From NCBI RefSeq assembly GCF_003970915.1, contig NZ_RXOF01000002.1, positions 124,001-188,000 on the forward strand: a stretch of DNA of 64,000 bases. Reading direction: 5' to 3'. Under the pieces are notes generated by a model. It worked only from the letters and a program-made list of their open reading frames with translations, made no database searches and was not told the DNA's origin. This DNA comes from Hymenobacter gummosus (GTDB taxonomy: Bacteria > Bacteroidota > Bacteroidia > Cytophagales > Hymenobacteraceae). Position numbers and translations under genes: made by a program. Below are positions 35,651-43,583 of this stretch, one piece after another; position 1 is the first letter of the stretch, and every line of letters begins with the position of its first letter.

Positions 35651-37390
35651 ATGGAACCTACTTCCGCCGCCCCTACGCCCGCCCCGGTTGCCCCCGCCGC
35701 CTCGCGCAAGCAAAGCGACCTACTCCGCTTCGGCCTGATTATCCTGGCCCTGGTGGTGCTCAACTTCGTCGCCCAGCAGTTCTTCTTCCGCGTCGACCTC
35801 ACCGAGGACAAGCGCTACAGCATGGCCCCGGCTACCAAGCAGCTGCTCGAAACCGCCCCGGAGCCCATTACCGTCACGGTGTACCTGGCCGGCGACTTTC
35901 CGCCCGCCTTCCGCCGCCTCTCCCAGGCCACCCGCGAGACGCTGGACGAGATGCAGATTCACGCCGGCTCCAAGCTGCGCTACGTCTTTGTCGACCCCTC
36001 GGCCGCTTCCTCCGAAGCCGACCGCAACAAAACCTACGGGCAGCTCATCCAGAAGGGCCTGCGCCCGACCAACCTCGGCGCCAACGAAAACGGCAAGCGG
36101 GTGGAGAAAATCATCTTCCCCTGGGCCACCATTACCGTCGGCAACCGCGAGGAAAACGTGCTGCTGCTGCGCGGCAACCAGGCCGCCCCGCCCGACGTGC
36201 GCCTCAACCAGAGCATCGAGGGCCTCGAATACGAGCTGGCCTCCGCCATCCGCCGCCTGGAGCCCTCCAAGCGCCAGCTCATCGGCATCGTGGAAGGCCA
36301 CGGGGAGCCCGACAACGAGCATATTGCTGACCTCATCGGCACGCTGCAGCGCGACTACAACGTGTACCGCATCGACCTGAACAAGGTCACCGAGCAGAAC
36401 ATGAAGGCCCTGTCGGCCGTCATCGTGGCCAAGCCCGAGCGCCCCTACTCCGACCCCGAGAAGTACCAGCTCGACAAGTTTATCACCGAGGGCGGCCGGG
36501 CGCTGTTCTTCGTCGACGCCATGCGCGTGAACCTGGACAGCGCCAACCGCGGCGGCATGCTCTCCTTCCCGATGGAGCTGGGCCTGACGGACCTGCTGTT
36601 CACCTACGGCGTGCGCGTCAACGGGGACCTGATTCTGGACGTCAACTCCGGCGTGATTCCGCTGGTGACGGGTATGAACGGTGACAAGCCCCAGGTGGAG
36701 CCCATGCCCTGGCCGTTTTACCCGGTCGTGAACAACTTCAGCCCGCACCCCATCACCCGCAACCTCGACGCGGTGTACCTGAAGTTCGTCTCCTCCATCG
36801 ACACGGTAAAGGCCCGCGGCATCCGCAAGACGCCGCTGATGTTCACCTCGCGCTATACCCGCGTGCTGCCCGCCCCGGTGCCCATCAACCTCAACGACGC
36901 CCGCCTGCCCCCCGACCCCAAGCTCTACAAGAGCGGCCCCAAGCCCGTGGGCTACCTGCTCGAAGGCCAGTTCCGCTCCCTGTTTGCCAACCGCGCCAAG
37001 CCCGGCACCACGCAGTTTCAGCCCGCCCAGAGCCCGCAGTCCAAGCCCAGCAGAATCGTGCTCATCTCCGACGGCGACTTCGTGCGCAACGACGTGGACC
37101 CCAAAACCAAGCGCCCCCTGCGCCTGGGCTTCGACCGCCTCGCCACCACCGAATTTGCCAACCGCGAGCTGACCCAGAACGCCGTCGACTACCTGCTCGA
37201 CGAGTCCGGCCTGATCGGCGTGCGCGGCAAGCAAATCACTCTGCGCCCCCTCGACAAGGTGAAAATCAACGCCGAGCGGCGCCAGTGGCAGCTGCTGAAC
37301 CTGGGCGCCCCGCTGGCCTTGCTGGCCGTGTTCGGGCTGGTACGGGCCTGGCTGCGCAAGCGGAAGTATGCGTCTTTTGAGGTAGAGTAG
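35651..37390 (+). CDS. gldG: Gliding-motility protein GldG
   Basis: 579 aa. One N-terminal membrane segment (about 27-46), then YFVQQ-type region FRVDLTEDKRYSMAPATKQL, a large periplasmic ABC-associated domain, and a C-terminal membrane segment (about 545-562). Length and order after gldF match GldG. The last 125 bp overlap the antisense 3' end of the AT-rich gene at 37266-38162. Confidence 0.93.
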   Translation: MEPTSAAPTPAPVAPAASRKQSDLLRFGLIILALVVLNFVAQQFFFRVDLTEDKRYSMAPATKQLLETAPEPITVTVYLAGDFPPAFRRLSQATRETLDEMQIHAGSKLRYVFVDPSAASSEADRNKTYGQLIQKGLRPTNLGANENGKRVEKIIFPWATITVGNREENVLLLRGNQAAPPDVRLNQSIEGLEYELASAIRRLEPSKRQLIGIVEGHGEPDNEHIADLIGTLQRDYNVYRIDLNKVTEQNMKALSAVIVAKPERPYSDPEKYQLDKFITEGGRALFFVDAMRVNLDSANRGGMLSFPMELGLTDLLFTYGVRVNGDLILDVNSGVIPLVTGMNGDKPQVEPMPWPFYPVVNNFSPHPITRNLDAVYLKFVSSIDTVKARGIRKTPLMFTSRYTRVLPAPVPINLNDARLPPDPKLYKSGPKPVGYLLEGQFRSLFANRAKPGTTQFQPAQSPQSKPSRIVLISDGDFVRNDVDPKTKRPLRLGFDRLATTEFANRELTQNAVDYLLDESGLIGVRGKQITLRPLDKVKINAERRQWQLLNLGAPLALLAVFGLVRAWLRKRKYASFEVE

Positions 37391-38162
37391 TATTAGTCCA
37401 GAGGTAGATTAGGAAGTGGAAGTTGATAATAAGAAATAGAATATTTTTTTCGTTAATCAAAATTGCTTTGGTCTTCTTTCGCTTACTGTTGTACTTGATA
37501 AAGTTGTCAAGCTCGCTTTTATTAAGGAAAACTTCAAGATATCCTTGCGCTGATTGGTCAAGATCTAACGGTGTTGTAGGAGTCGGCCACACACTAGGCC
37601 AAGTAGATGTTTTACCTTTGGCATAATCAAATGGTGAAAACGTCACAATAAACTGCTCCGGCAGCCATTCTTCAGATTGCCCTCGTTTTGCCTTCCATAA
37701 GCGTAAATTATCGTATATGGCCAAAACAGTAGCTGGGACTTTTGTTCTAGCCTCTTCGCTGTTTGTTCTCAGATTGCCATATATACCGACGGTTTTCACG
37801 GAATCACCATAGAATTTCAGTTGGTTAATTGGGTTGTGAAATGATGTTGATGTTTCAAAATGATTTGGTAGATAAAAAACGCTGTCTGTTATTCCTATTG
37901 ATCTGATAAGTGAATAAACTTCACTCTTTGTTAGTACGGCTTGTGAGTACCTTATTTTTTGATTGAGAGTATCTCTATAAATTATTTGACCTGTTTCATA
38001 GATAACGATAGTGTAAGCGTTAACACCCAGCGGCATTATATCAGAGTAGTACTCGCCTAGCGTCACTAGAGGTTTGCCATATGCGTTGTTGCCTCGGCGG
38101 GATTGAGCACTAGTATTTGCGGCTAATAAGAATATAAAAGCCAAGGTCAATAGAGTTTTCAT
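37266..38162 (-). CDS. AT-rich secreted protein whose 3' end reads into gldG antisense
   Basis: 298 codons from ATG 38162 (signal peptide MKTLLTLAFIFLLAANTSAQ). The first 230 or so residues look real: GVNAYTIVIYETGQIIYRDT, TLWKAKR-like loops, normal composition. They are encoded in markedly AT-rich DNA. The last 40 codons are GC-rich antisense of gldG (repeated Pro/Ala/Arg) and cannot be native. A run of seven T at 37443-37449 marks a likely frameshift: one added base there would give an end YQLPLPNLPLD and a stop near 37394. Function unknown; composition suggests recent acquisition. Confidence 0.65.
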   Translation of the reverse strand: MKTLLTLAFIFLLAANTSAQSRRGNNAYGKPLVTLGEYYSDIMPLGVNAYTIVIYETGQIIYRDTLNQKIRYSQAVLTKSEVYSLIRSIGITDSVFYLPNHFETSTSFHNPINQLKFYGDSVKTVGIYGNLRTNSEEARTKVPATVLAIYDNLRLWKAKRGQSEEWLPEQFIVTFSPFDYAKGKTSTWPSVWPTPTTPLDLDQSAQGYLEVFLNKSELDNFIKYNSKRKKTKAILINEKNILFLIINFHFLIYLWTNTTLPQKTHTSACAARPVPARTRPARPAGRPGSAAATGAARR

Positions 38163-38164
38163 GT

Positions 38165-38494
38165 TCAATTGCTGTTAAGATTTTCCTCGCGCCACCGCCG
38201 GTAATTCTCCAGCAGCCCCCTGATATTCGCCGCGCCCACCGGGTTGGCCGAATGCACATTGAACCGCTCCACCAGTAGCCCCTGCGCCACCAGCCACTTG
38301 GCGCAGTCGTAGCCGCTGGGCAGCTCGCAGTTCCGGGCCTCGTCCCAGCCCAGGTCGTGGTCGAAGGAAATTTCGGTGGGTACGCCGCGCTGCTCGATGG
38401 TGGCTACGAACTCCTCGAAGCTGCGCACTACTACCCAGCCCTCGGTGCGGGGCGTGCGCAGGTCGTCCAGGTAGAGCTTGTAGGGGAGAGGCAT
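38165..38494 (-). CDS. Cyclic-phosphate processing receiver domain protein (cREC)
   Basis: 109 aa. Starts YKLYLDDLRTPR (the receiver acidic patch), has the central motif ISFDHDLG and a C-terminal helix ENYRRWREEN. This matches the receiver-like domain named for predicted cyclic-phosphate processing (REC-fold proteins found next to tRNA/RNA-repair and conflict genes); assignment from memory of motifs. It lies 8 nt downstream of the ParE toxin gene and 2 nt upstream of the AT-rich secreted protein's start, so all are probably one unit. Confidence 0.7.
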   Translation of the reverse strand: MPLPYKLYLDDLRTPRTEGWVVVRSFEEFVATIEQRGVPTEISFDHDLGWDEARNCELPSGYDCAKWLVAQGLLVERFNVHSANPVGAANIRGLLENYRRWREENLNSN

Positions 38495-38501
38495 AGAGAA
38501 A

Positions 38502-38792
38502 TTAGAGGTCCGTCAGCGGCAGGGACGAATGCTGAATATGGACAATGCCTACGTCGCCGTTCAGTTCGATCCGGTACACAATACGGTAGCCACTTTCGGG
38601 CAACTCCCGGTAACGGCCGGAGCCAAACTCCTTCACCACCCGCCCAGCCTGCGGGAACTGCCGCAGCATATCCACCCGCGCAATCAGCTTGTCAATCAGC
38701 CGGTCGGCATACACCGGGGAGCTTTGGGCCACAAACTCGCGGATACTGTGCAGAGCTTCCAGCGCCGGCGTCGCCCAGATTATTTGCGCCAC
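38502..38792 (-). CDS. RelE/ParE-family toxin
   Basis: 96 aa. Fold landmarks: AQIIWATPALEALHSIREFV, the helix ADRLIDKLIARVDMLRQFPQ, AGRVVKEFGSGRYRELPESG and the C-terminal strand YRIVYRIELNGDVGIVHIQH. Start codon is GTG at 38792, inside the last codons of the antitoxin gene (13-nt overlap), the usual antitoxin-toxin coupling. ParE toxins act on gyrase and RelE toxins on ribosome-bound mRNA; which applies is not clear. Confidence 0.9.
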   Translation of the reverse strand: MAQIIWATPALEALHSIREFVAQSSPVYADRLIDKLIARVDMLRQFPQAGRVVKEFGSGRYRELPESGYRIVYRIELNGDVGIVHIQHSSLPLTDL

Positions 38793-38959
38793 GACTGCAC
38801 CAATTTTTTTACGTCTTCGTGGCTCACGGCGTCGCCTCGATCCAGGGCCGCCGCGCCGGCTTCTACTTTCTCAATGAAAATAAGCCGTTCAATCAGCTCT
38901 TCCAACTCAAACTCGGCCGGCAGCGCATTGACGGTTTCGAGCACTTTGTCTTTGGTCAT
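38780..38959 (-). CDS. Antitoxin of the ParE/RelE-type pair (59 residues)
   Basis: Found by reading upstream of the toxin: ATG 38959 to TAA 38780, 59 aa, beginning MTKDKVLETVNALPAEFELE and ending VSHEDVKKLVQSWRK. Acidic helical N-terminus (ELEELIERLIFIEKVEAG) and C-terminal toxin-wrapping region are typical of short antitoxins next to ParE in Bacteroidetes. Overlaps the toxin start by 13 nt. It probably autoregulates the pair. The 21-bp repeat array lies directly upstream. Confidence 0.85.
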   Translation of the reverse strand: MTKDKVLETVNALPAEFELEELIERLIFIEKVEAGAAALDRGDAVSHEDVKKLVQSWRK

Positions 38960-39011
38960 AACAGGAAAGATTAAGGTCTACTAAGGTACAACTTCCCCTG
39001 ACCGGATAGTT

Positions 39012-39318
39012 TCGTGTGGCTGCCACTGGCTACTGTGAGCCCGTCAGCACGAGTTCCGCGCCCGTCTGCATCCGTTGTGCGGTCGGCAGCGGCCATTGTG
39101 AACCCGGCAAACCTCATTGTGAGGCCGACAGAAGCCACTGCGCGGTTGGCAGTCGTCATTGTGAGCTTGACAGCAGCCATTGTGAACCCGTCACATGCCA
39201 TTGTGAGCTGGGCAGCGGCCATTGTGCGGTTGACAGCAAGCATTGTGCAGCCGACAGCAGCCATTGTGCGGCTGGCACAGCCCGTTGTGCGGTCGGCAGC
39301 CGTCATTACTTCCCGGCA
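39012..39318. repeat. 21-bp degenerate tandem array, about 15 units
   Basis: The anchor TTGTG recurs at 39012, 39033, 39054 and every 21 nt to 39306 with no insertion or deletion; some units vary (CTGTG, TTCCG). Consensus TTGTGMGGYYGRCAGCRGCCA. It fills the gap between the antitoxin start and the dnaN promoter. Because 21 is three times seven and the unit lacks stops, several frames on both strands stay open (heptads like TMAAVKL), so open frames here are not evidence of coding. Confidence 0.93.
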
Positions 39319-39380
39319 GCCCCCGCCATAAACCCCGCCCATTCCCGCCCCGTGGCCCTAGTTTTCCCCGTATAGCCTTT

Positions 39381-39388
39381 TATCTTTG
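39381..39388 (+). promoter_or_regulatory. -7 box TATCTTTG of dnaN
   Basis: Perfect TAnnTTTG match, 35 nt before the dnaN ATG; no clear TTG at -33. Confidence 0.65.
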
Positions 39389-39423
39389 TCCTCCCCAAAC
39401 CGCAACCTTTCCCAAAGCCCTAT

Positions 39424-40548
39424 ATGAAGTTCATCGTCTCGTCCTCGGCGCTCCTCAAGCAGCTCCAGAGCATCAACGGCGTCGTCACGAGCAACCCCGT
39501 GGTACCCATCCTGGAGAACTTCCTCTTTGAAATCGAGAACGGCAAGCTCACCATCACCGCTTCCGACCTCGAAACCAGCATGATTACCGAGCTGCCGGTG
39601 GAAGCCCGCGAAAGTGGCCGCATTGCCGCCCCCGCCCGCATCCTGCTCGACACGCTCAAGAACCTGCCCGACCAGCCCGTCACCTTCACCCTCGACGAGG
39701 AGACGTACGGCATCGAAATAGCCTCGGCCAACGGCCGCTACAAGCTCGCCGGCGAAAACGCCACCGACTTCCCCCGCGTGCCCGTCGTGAAAGGCTCGGC
39801 CCCGGTCGAAATTCCGTCCAGCTCCCTGCTGCGCGCCATCACCAAGACCATCTTCGCCGTCAGCACCGACGAGCTGCGCCCGGCCATGACCGGCATCCTA
39901 GTGCAGCTGGCCGACAACCAAGCCACCTTCGTGGCTACCGACGGGCACCGCCTCCTCCGCTACCGCCGCCAGGACGTGGCCGCCGGCCAGACCGCGAACC
40001 TGATTATCCCGCGCAAAGCCTTTAATCTGCTCAAAGGCGCCCTGCCCTCCGAGGCCACCCCGGTGCGCATGGAGTTCAACCAGAGCAACGCCTTCTTCTC
40101 CTTCAACCAGATGCGCCTCGTGTGCCGCCTCATCGACGAGCGGTACCCCGACTACGAGAACGTCATTCCGGTGGCCAACCCCAACAAGCTCATCATCGAC
40201 CGCGGCCAGCTGCTGAACTCGGTGAAGCGTATTGCCATCTACTCGAACAAGACCACCCACCAGGTACGCCTGCGCCTGGCCGGCTCCGAAATCACCATTT
40301 CGGCCGAAGACCTGGACTTCTCGAACGAGGCCAACGAAAAGCTGCCCTGCCAGTACGACGGCGAGGACATGGAAATCGGCTTCAACGCCCGCTTCCTCAT
40401 CGAAATGCTCTCCAACATCGACTCCGAGGAAATCACCCTGGAGCTGAGCACCCCCAACCGCGCCGGCCTGCTGATGCCCACCCTGGCCGAAGACAACGAA
40501 AGCATCCTGATGCTGGTGATGCCGGTGATGCTGAACAACTACGTCTAA
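39424..40548 (+). CDS. dnaN: DNA polymerase III beta sliding clamp
   Basis: 374 aa, full length. The three clamp domains are recognisable: MKFIVSSSALLKQLQSINGV, FAVSTDELRPAMTGILVQ with TDGHRLLRY, and the third domain with ISAEDLDFSNEANEKLPCQY; ends LMLVMPVMLNNYV. Ring-shaped processivity factor for replication. Not next to dnaA in this window. gldC follows, separated by a word-repeat hairpin. Confidence 0.97.
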   Translation: MKFIVSSSALLKQLQSINGVVTSNPVVPILENFLFEIENGKLTITASDLETSMITELPVEARESGRIAAPARILLDTLKNLPDQPVTFTLDEETYGIEIASANGRYKLAGENATDFPRVPVVKGSAPVEIPSSSLLRAITKTIFAVSTDELRPAMTGILVQLADNQATFVATDGHRLLRYRRQDVAAGQTANLIIPRKAFNLLKGALPSEATPVRMEFNQSNAFFSFNQMRLVCRLIDERYPDYENVIPVANPNKLIIDRGQLLNSVKRIAIYSNKTTHQVRLRLAGSEITISAEDLDFSNEANEKLPCQYDGEDMEIGFNARFLIEMLSNIDSEEITLELSTPNRAGLLMPTLAEDNESILMLVMPVMLNNYV

Positions 40549-40554
40549 ACTGCT

Positions 40555-40688
40555 GGATGGCTAAAGGGTTAAATGGCTGGTCGTTCACGCGGCCGGCCAT
40601 TTCGCTTATGCAGCCAAGCCACATTTTCGGCTAAACAATGCTGCCCGATCAGCCATTTAGCCATTCAACCATTTGACCATTCATCCAA
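40555..40688. repeat. Gap-filling inverted repeat, CCATTTAG word family
   Basis: Left arm 40555-40583 and right arm 40647-40688 made of 8-nt (A)AATGGCT/AGCCATTT words; inner inverted words too. It starts 7 nt after the dnaN stop and ends 2 nt before the gldC ATG. Confidence 0.85.
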
Positions 40689-40689
40689 G

Positions 40690-41028
40690 ATGAAGAAATC
40701 CGAAATCCGCTTCAGCATTGCCCTCGACGAGCAGAAAATTCCCGAGGCCATCAGCTGGAGCGCCACCGACGCCGGCGCCGACATTCACTTCGCCAAGGCC
40801 ATGAACATCTCGATCTGGGACCGGGAAGAGCGCGGCACCATGAAGATTGACCTCTGGACCAAGGACATGCCCGTCGACGAGATGAAGCGCTTTTACGTGG
40901 ACATGATTGGCTCCATGGCCGAGGGCATCGTGGCCGCCACCAACGACGAGTTCATGGGCGCTAAGCTCCGCGCCCTGGGCAAGGAACTGGCCCAGCACGT
41001 AGAGCAGGAAGAACGCGGCCAGCGCTAG
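40690..41028 (+). CDS. gldC: Gliding-motility protein GldC
   Basis: 112 aa from ATG 40690 (MKKSEIRFSIALDEQKIPEA). The segment ISWSATDAGADIHFAKAMNI and WTKDMPVDEMKRFYVDMIGS match GldC, a small cytosolic protein found with the gliding/type IX machinery of Bacteroidetes. It is a stimulatory rather than essential factor in F. johnsoniae. Located away from gldAFG, after dnaN. Confidence 0.92.
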   Translation: MKKSEIRFSIALDEQKIPEAISWSATDAGADIHFAKAMNISIWDREERGTMKIDLWTKDMPVDEMKRFYVDMIGSMAEGIVAATNDEFMGAKLRALGKELAQHVEQEERGQR

Positions 41029-41184
41029 TCGTACAATCAGGTTGGTTGCCGGGTACGCCGGCGGCCCAGCAGGGCAGTCGGACGGCTGGCTTGGACCAGC
41101 TGCCCGGTACTGAACCCGACGACGGAACCGAGTCGACCTTCCAGCGTCATACGGCATTGTCTGCGCTACCACGCGGCCGACGCA

Positions 41185-41221
41185 AAAAAGCCCGCCCGGC
41201 GCTGTGCCGGGCGGGCTTTTT
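41185..41221. terminator. Bidirectional intrinsic terminator
   Basis: AAAAAGCCCGCCCGGC / GCCGGGCGGGCTTTTT, 16-bp perfect stem, 5-nt loop, between convergent gldC and the 41251-41733 gene. The rest of the 222-nt gap shows nothing. Confidence 0.92.
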
Positions 41222-41250
41222 ATTGGCTATTGCGTGCTAAACGCTGCGGG

Positions 41251-41733
41251 CTAGCGGCCCCGGGGAGCCGGCTTGCTGTCGTCCTTGGCCTGGCTGAGGG
41301 TAGCACCCTTGGCACTGGCCGGCAGCGGGTTCTGCACCGATTTCACCAGCATAATATCCGAGGCCTGAGCGGCGTAGTCCTTGTCGTACTTGTAGTAGGC
41401 CGAGCGGTTGCTGTAGTAGTTGCTGTACTGGTCGGTGGTCAGGATGGCGCGCAGCTCCCGGTCGCGCTCCTGGCATACGCCTTGGCACTGGTCGTCGATG
41501 AGCGTGGCATTACCGGCGTGCTTGCTTTCGATGGCGGCCATCTTGGCTACCTTGTCGGCGTTGATGGCGCGCAGCCTGGCGGTCTGGTAGTTGTTCAGGC
41601 GCAGTTCCCGGGCCATCTGGTTGGAGAGGCGGTCAGCGCGCTGCTGCACGGCCGGGCTTTTGGTTTGCGCCTGGGCGCCGAGGGCGGCACCCGCTGCCAG
41701 TACCGCCGTTGCAAGCATCTTTTTCATCTTCAT
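41251..41733 (-). CDS. Small periplasmic helical protein (Spy/LTXXQ-like)
   Basis: 160 aa from ATG 41733 (MKMKKMLATAVLAAGAALGA signal peptide). Helical body ADRLSNQMARELRLNNYQTA...LRAINADKVAKMAAI with two Cys in DDQCQGVCQERD and LRAILTTDQYSNY, an arrangement like Spy/CpxP-type periplasmic proteins, though the LTxxQ motif is not exact. Low-complexity tail. Role unknown, maybe envelope stress. Confidence 0.7.
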   Translation of the reverse strand: MKMKKMLATAVLAAGAALGAQAQTKSPAVQQRADRLSNQMARELRLNNYQTARLRAINADKVAKMAAIESKHAGNATLIDDQCQGVCQERDRELRAILTTDQYSNYYSNRSAYYKYDKDYAAQASDIMLVKSVQNPLPASAKGATLSQAKDDSKPAPRGR

Positions 41734-41848
41734 GGCAAGTTGTATCGTTAGCGGGCCCGCAGGCCACGGAGACTGGTGAATTGCTGGCTGCCGGAGCAAC
41801 CAACGTGTCTTTCTAACGAAAAAGTGTGCCAAGCGGTTCGGGGTAGTC

Positions 41849-41928
41849 AAATGGTTAAATGGCTGAATGGCTAAATGGCTGGTCATTCAATGTCAGAACG
41901 ACCAGCCATTTAGCCATTTAACCATTTA
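41849..41928. repeat. Inverted repeat, CCATTTAG word family
   Basis: Right arm 41897-41928 is the complement of the left arm 41849-41888, except that the left arm has one extra 8-nt word; loop of about 8 nt. It overlaps the dcd stop codon but lies 115 nt before the next gene. Confidence 0.88.
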
Positions 41929-42462
41929 AAACTTATTCATCCACATCATCGACTCGACGGGCTTGTCGGTGCGCTGGTTGTACTTGGCGTTGGGCTTGCG
42001 GTTGTAGTAGTTCTGGATGGCGCCCTCCACGGTGAAGTAGATGAGCTGGCCGATGGGCATGTTGTGGTACACGCGCACGGGCTGGGTTACGCTGATTTCC
42101 AACGTCCAAGTGTTGGAAAAGCCCACGTCGCCCTTGCCGGCGGTGGCGTGAATGTCGATGCCCAGCCGGCCGACCGAGCTCTTGCCTTCGAGGAAGGGCA
42201 CGTGGGCGTGGGTTTCGGTGTACTCCTCGGTTACGCCGAGGTAGAGGGTGTTTTGCTCGAGCACGAAGCCTTCCTCCGGGATTTCAAAAACCTCAATCTG
42301 GTTGTGCTTGCGGGCGTCGAGCACCCGGTCGCGGTAGGTGGCCAGGTAGCGGCCCAGGTGCACGTCGTAGGAGTTGGTACCCAGGCAGCTGCGGTCGTAC
42401 GGCTCAATTACGATGGTGCCGCGTTCCATTTCGGCCAGGATTTGCTCGTCGGTGAGGATCAT
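41926..42462 (-). CDS. dcd: dCTP deaminase
   Basis: 178 aa. Active-site segments GKSSVGRLGIDIHATAGKGD and GFSNTWTLEIS (catalytic Glu in TLE) and the start MILTDEQILAEMERGTIVIE identify the trimeric dCTP deaminase/dUTPase fold. Converts dCTP to dUTP for dTMP synthesis. Co-directional with the upstream membrane protein gene; the gap is a filled AT-rich inverted repeat. Confidence 0.95.
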   Translation of the reverse strand: MILTDEQILAEMERGTIVIEPYDRSCLGTNSYDVHLGRYLATYRDRVLDARKHNQIEVFEIPEEGFVLEQNTLYLGVTEEYTETHAHVPFLEGKSSVGRLGIDIHATAGKGDVGFSNTWTLEISVTQPVRVYHNMPIGQLIYFTVEGAIQNYYNRKPNAKYNQRTDKPVESMMWMNKF

Positions 42463-42469
42463 GTGGGGG

Positions 42470-42580
42470 AATTAAGAATTAATAATTAAGAATGAATAAT
42501 TGCCTTGGGTGGAGCCTATATGGTTGAAAAATGGCCTCACCCAAACCAATTATTAATTACTCATTCTTAATTATTAATTG
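42470..42580. repeat. Gap-filling inverted repeat, TTAATTATTAATT word family
   Basis: Arms of about 40 nt: AT words plus matching ends CCTTGGGTGGAGCC and GGCCTCACCCAAACC toward the loop. It overlaps the upstream gene's stop (42574) and ends 8 nt before the dcd ATG (42462). Confidence 0.85.
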
Positions 42581-43452
42581 ATTTCGTCGTCTTCGTCGTA
42601 GCGGTCCTCGGGCAGCACGGCGGCGGGGCGCTTGGCGGCCGGGGCGGCGTCCTCGTCCAGGGGCTCGGGCTCCAAGGTCAGCTCGTTGATCTGGGCGCGC
42701 AGGCCGGGAATCACCGACAGGGTCAGGTAGAGCACCAGGCCCAGGGAGCCGGCGGCGCACAGCAGGGTGGCGTAGTCGAGCCAGTCGTGGCGCGGGGCGC
42801 TGTACTCGCCGATGGGGCGGGCGCGGGGCGAGAGGGTTTCCGGCTCGGTTTCGGGCTCGGCCATGGGGGGCTGGTCTTCGGCCGGCTTGGTCAAGGGGGC
42901 TTCGGCCTGGGCGTCCACGTCGGCGGGGGGCACGTTGGCGGCATCGACCAGCAGCTCCTCGGGGGCGGGGTCTTCGGAGGCGTTGAACTGGGCGCTGGCC
43001 TGCTTGATATAGCGCTGCAGGCCGTGAATCAGGGCGCTGCGCTCGTCGCGGGGCAGGCCGCGGATAAAGAACTCGAAGTTCTGGTCGATGAGGATGCCGT
43101 TGAGCTGCTTCTCGAACTCGACCAGGTCAGTGCGGCCCTTGCCGTAACGTCCTTTGTAGCGCTCGGCCACGCTGTTGTAATTGCGAAACAGCGTCTTGAG
43201 GTCTTCGCGGCCGGGGAAGTCGTCGAACTCGCGGCGGGCCTTGGCCGTGCGCAGCGTGACGGGGAACTTGCGCCGGGTGAAGGTTTTGTCGTAGACCGTC
43301 TCCATGGTGCGGAAGTTCAGCTCGTCCACGGCGCGGTCGAAGAGCTGCTTGTTCTGCGCGGCCGTTTTTTCCGGCTGGGCCGGCAGGGCCAGCGGCACCA
43401 GCAGCAGAATCATCAGCAGGTGGAAGAAGCTGGTACGGAAGCGGTAGGGCAT
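42574..43452 (-). CDS. Membrane-anchored protein with Pro/Glu linker, unknown
   Basis: 292 aa from ATG 43452 (MPYRFRTSFFHLLMILLLVP signal). A helical extracytoplasmic part (about 28-150; DRAVDELNFRTMETVYDKTF, EKQLNGILIDQNFEFFIRGL), a Pro/Glu/Ala-rich stretch (about 155-215), one membrane helix (LLCAAGSLGLVLYLTLSVIP, about 230-250) and an acidic cytoplasmic end. A -7 box CAAAGATA lies 27 nt upstream. No family recognised. Confidence 0.75.
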   Translation of the reverse strand: MPYRFRTSFFHLLMILLLVPLALPAQPEKTAAQNKQLFDRAVDELNFRTMETVYDKTFTRRKFPVTLRTAKARREFDDFPGREDLKTLFRNYNSVAERYKGRYGKGRTDLVEFEKQLNGILIDQNFEFFIRGLPRDERSALIHGLQRYIKQASAQFNASEDPAPEELLVDAANVPPADVDAQAEAPLTKPAEDQPPMAEPETEPETLSPRARPIGEYSAPRHDWLDYATLLCAAGSLGLVLYLTLSVIPGLRAQINELTLEPEPLDEDAAPAAKRPAAVLPEDRYDEDDEIN

Positions 43453-43478
43453 GGACGGCAAACGGTGGATTTCTGGGG

Positions 43479-43486
43479 CAAAGATA
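43479..43486 (-). promoter_or_regulatory. -7 box of the 42574-43452 gene
   Basis: TATCTTTG on the minus strand, perfect match, 27 nt from the ATG. Confidence 0.65.
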
Positions 43487-43583
43487 GACCGCGGAGAGGC
43501 TTTGATGCTAAACGGATGGCTATGATGCGGATAAATAAGGGGTTGGGGCTTGGAATAAGGCTAATGGGAAGTAGGGGAAGGGG

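Noticed and set aside
39012-39318. CRISPR array
   Set aside because: Units are contiguous 21-mers with no spacers, and there are no cas genes in the window.
39014-39375. Open frames with seven-residue repeats on both strands over the 21-bp array
   Set aside because: Several frames on both strands stay open simply because the unit is 21 nt without stops; no frame has a convincing start or promoter.
38960-39423. Replication origin upstream of dnaN
   Set aside because: No dnaA gene, no cluster of TTATCCACA-like boxes and no AT-rich unwinding region; only the 21-bp array.
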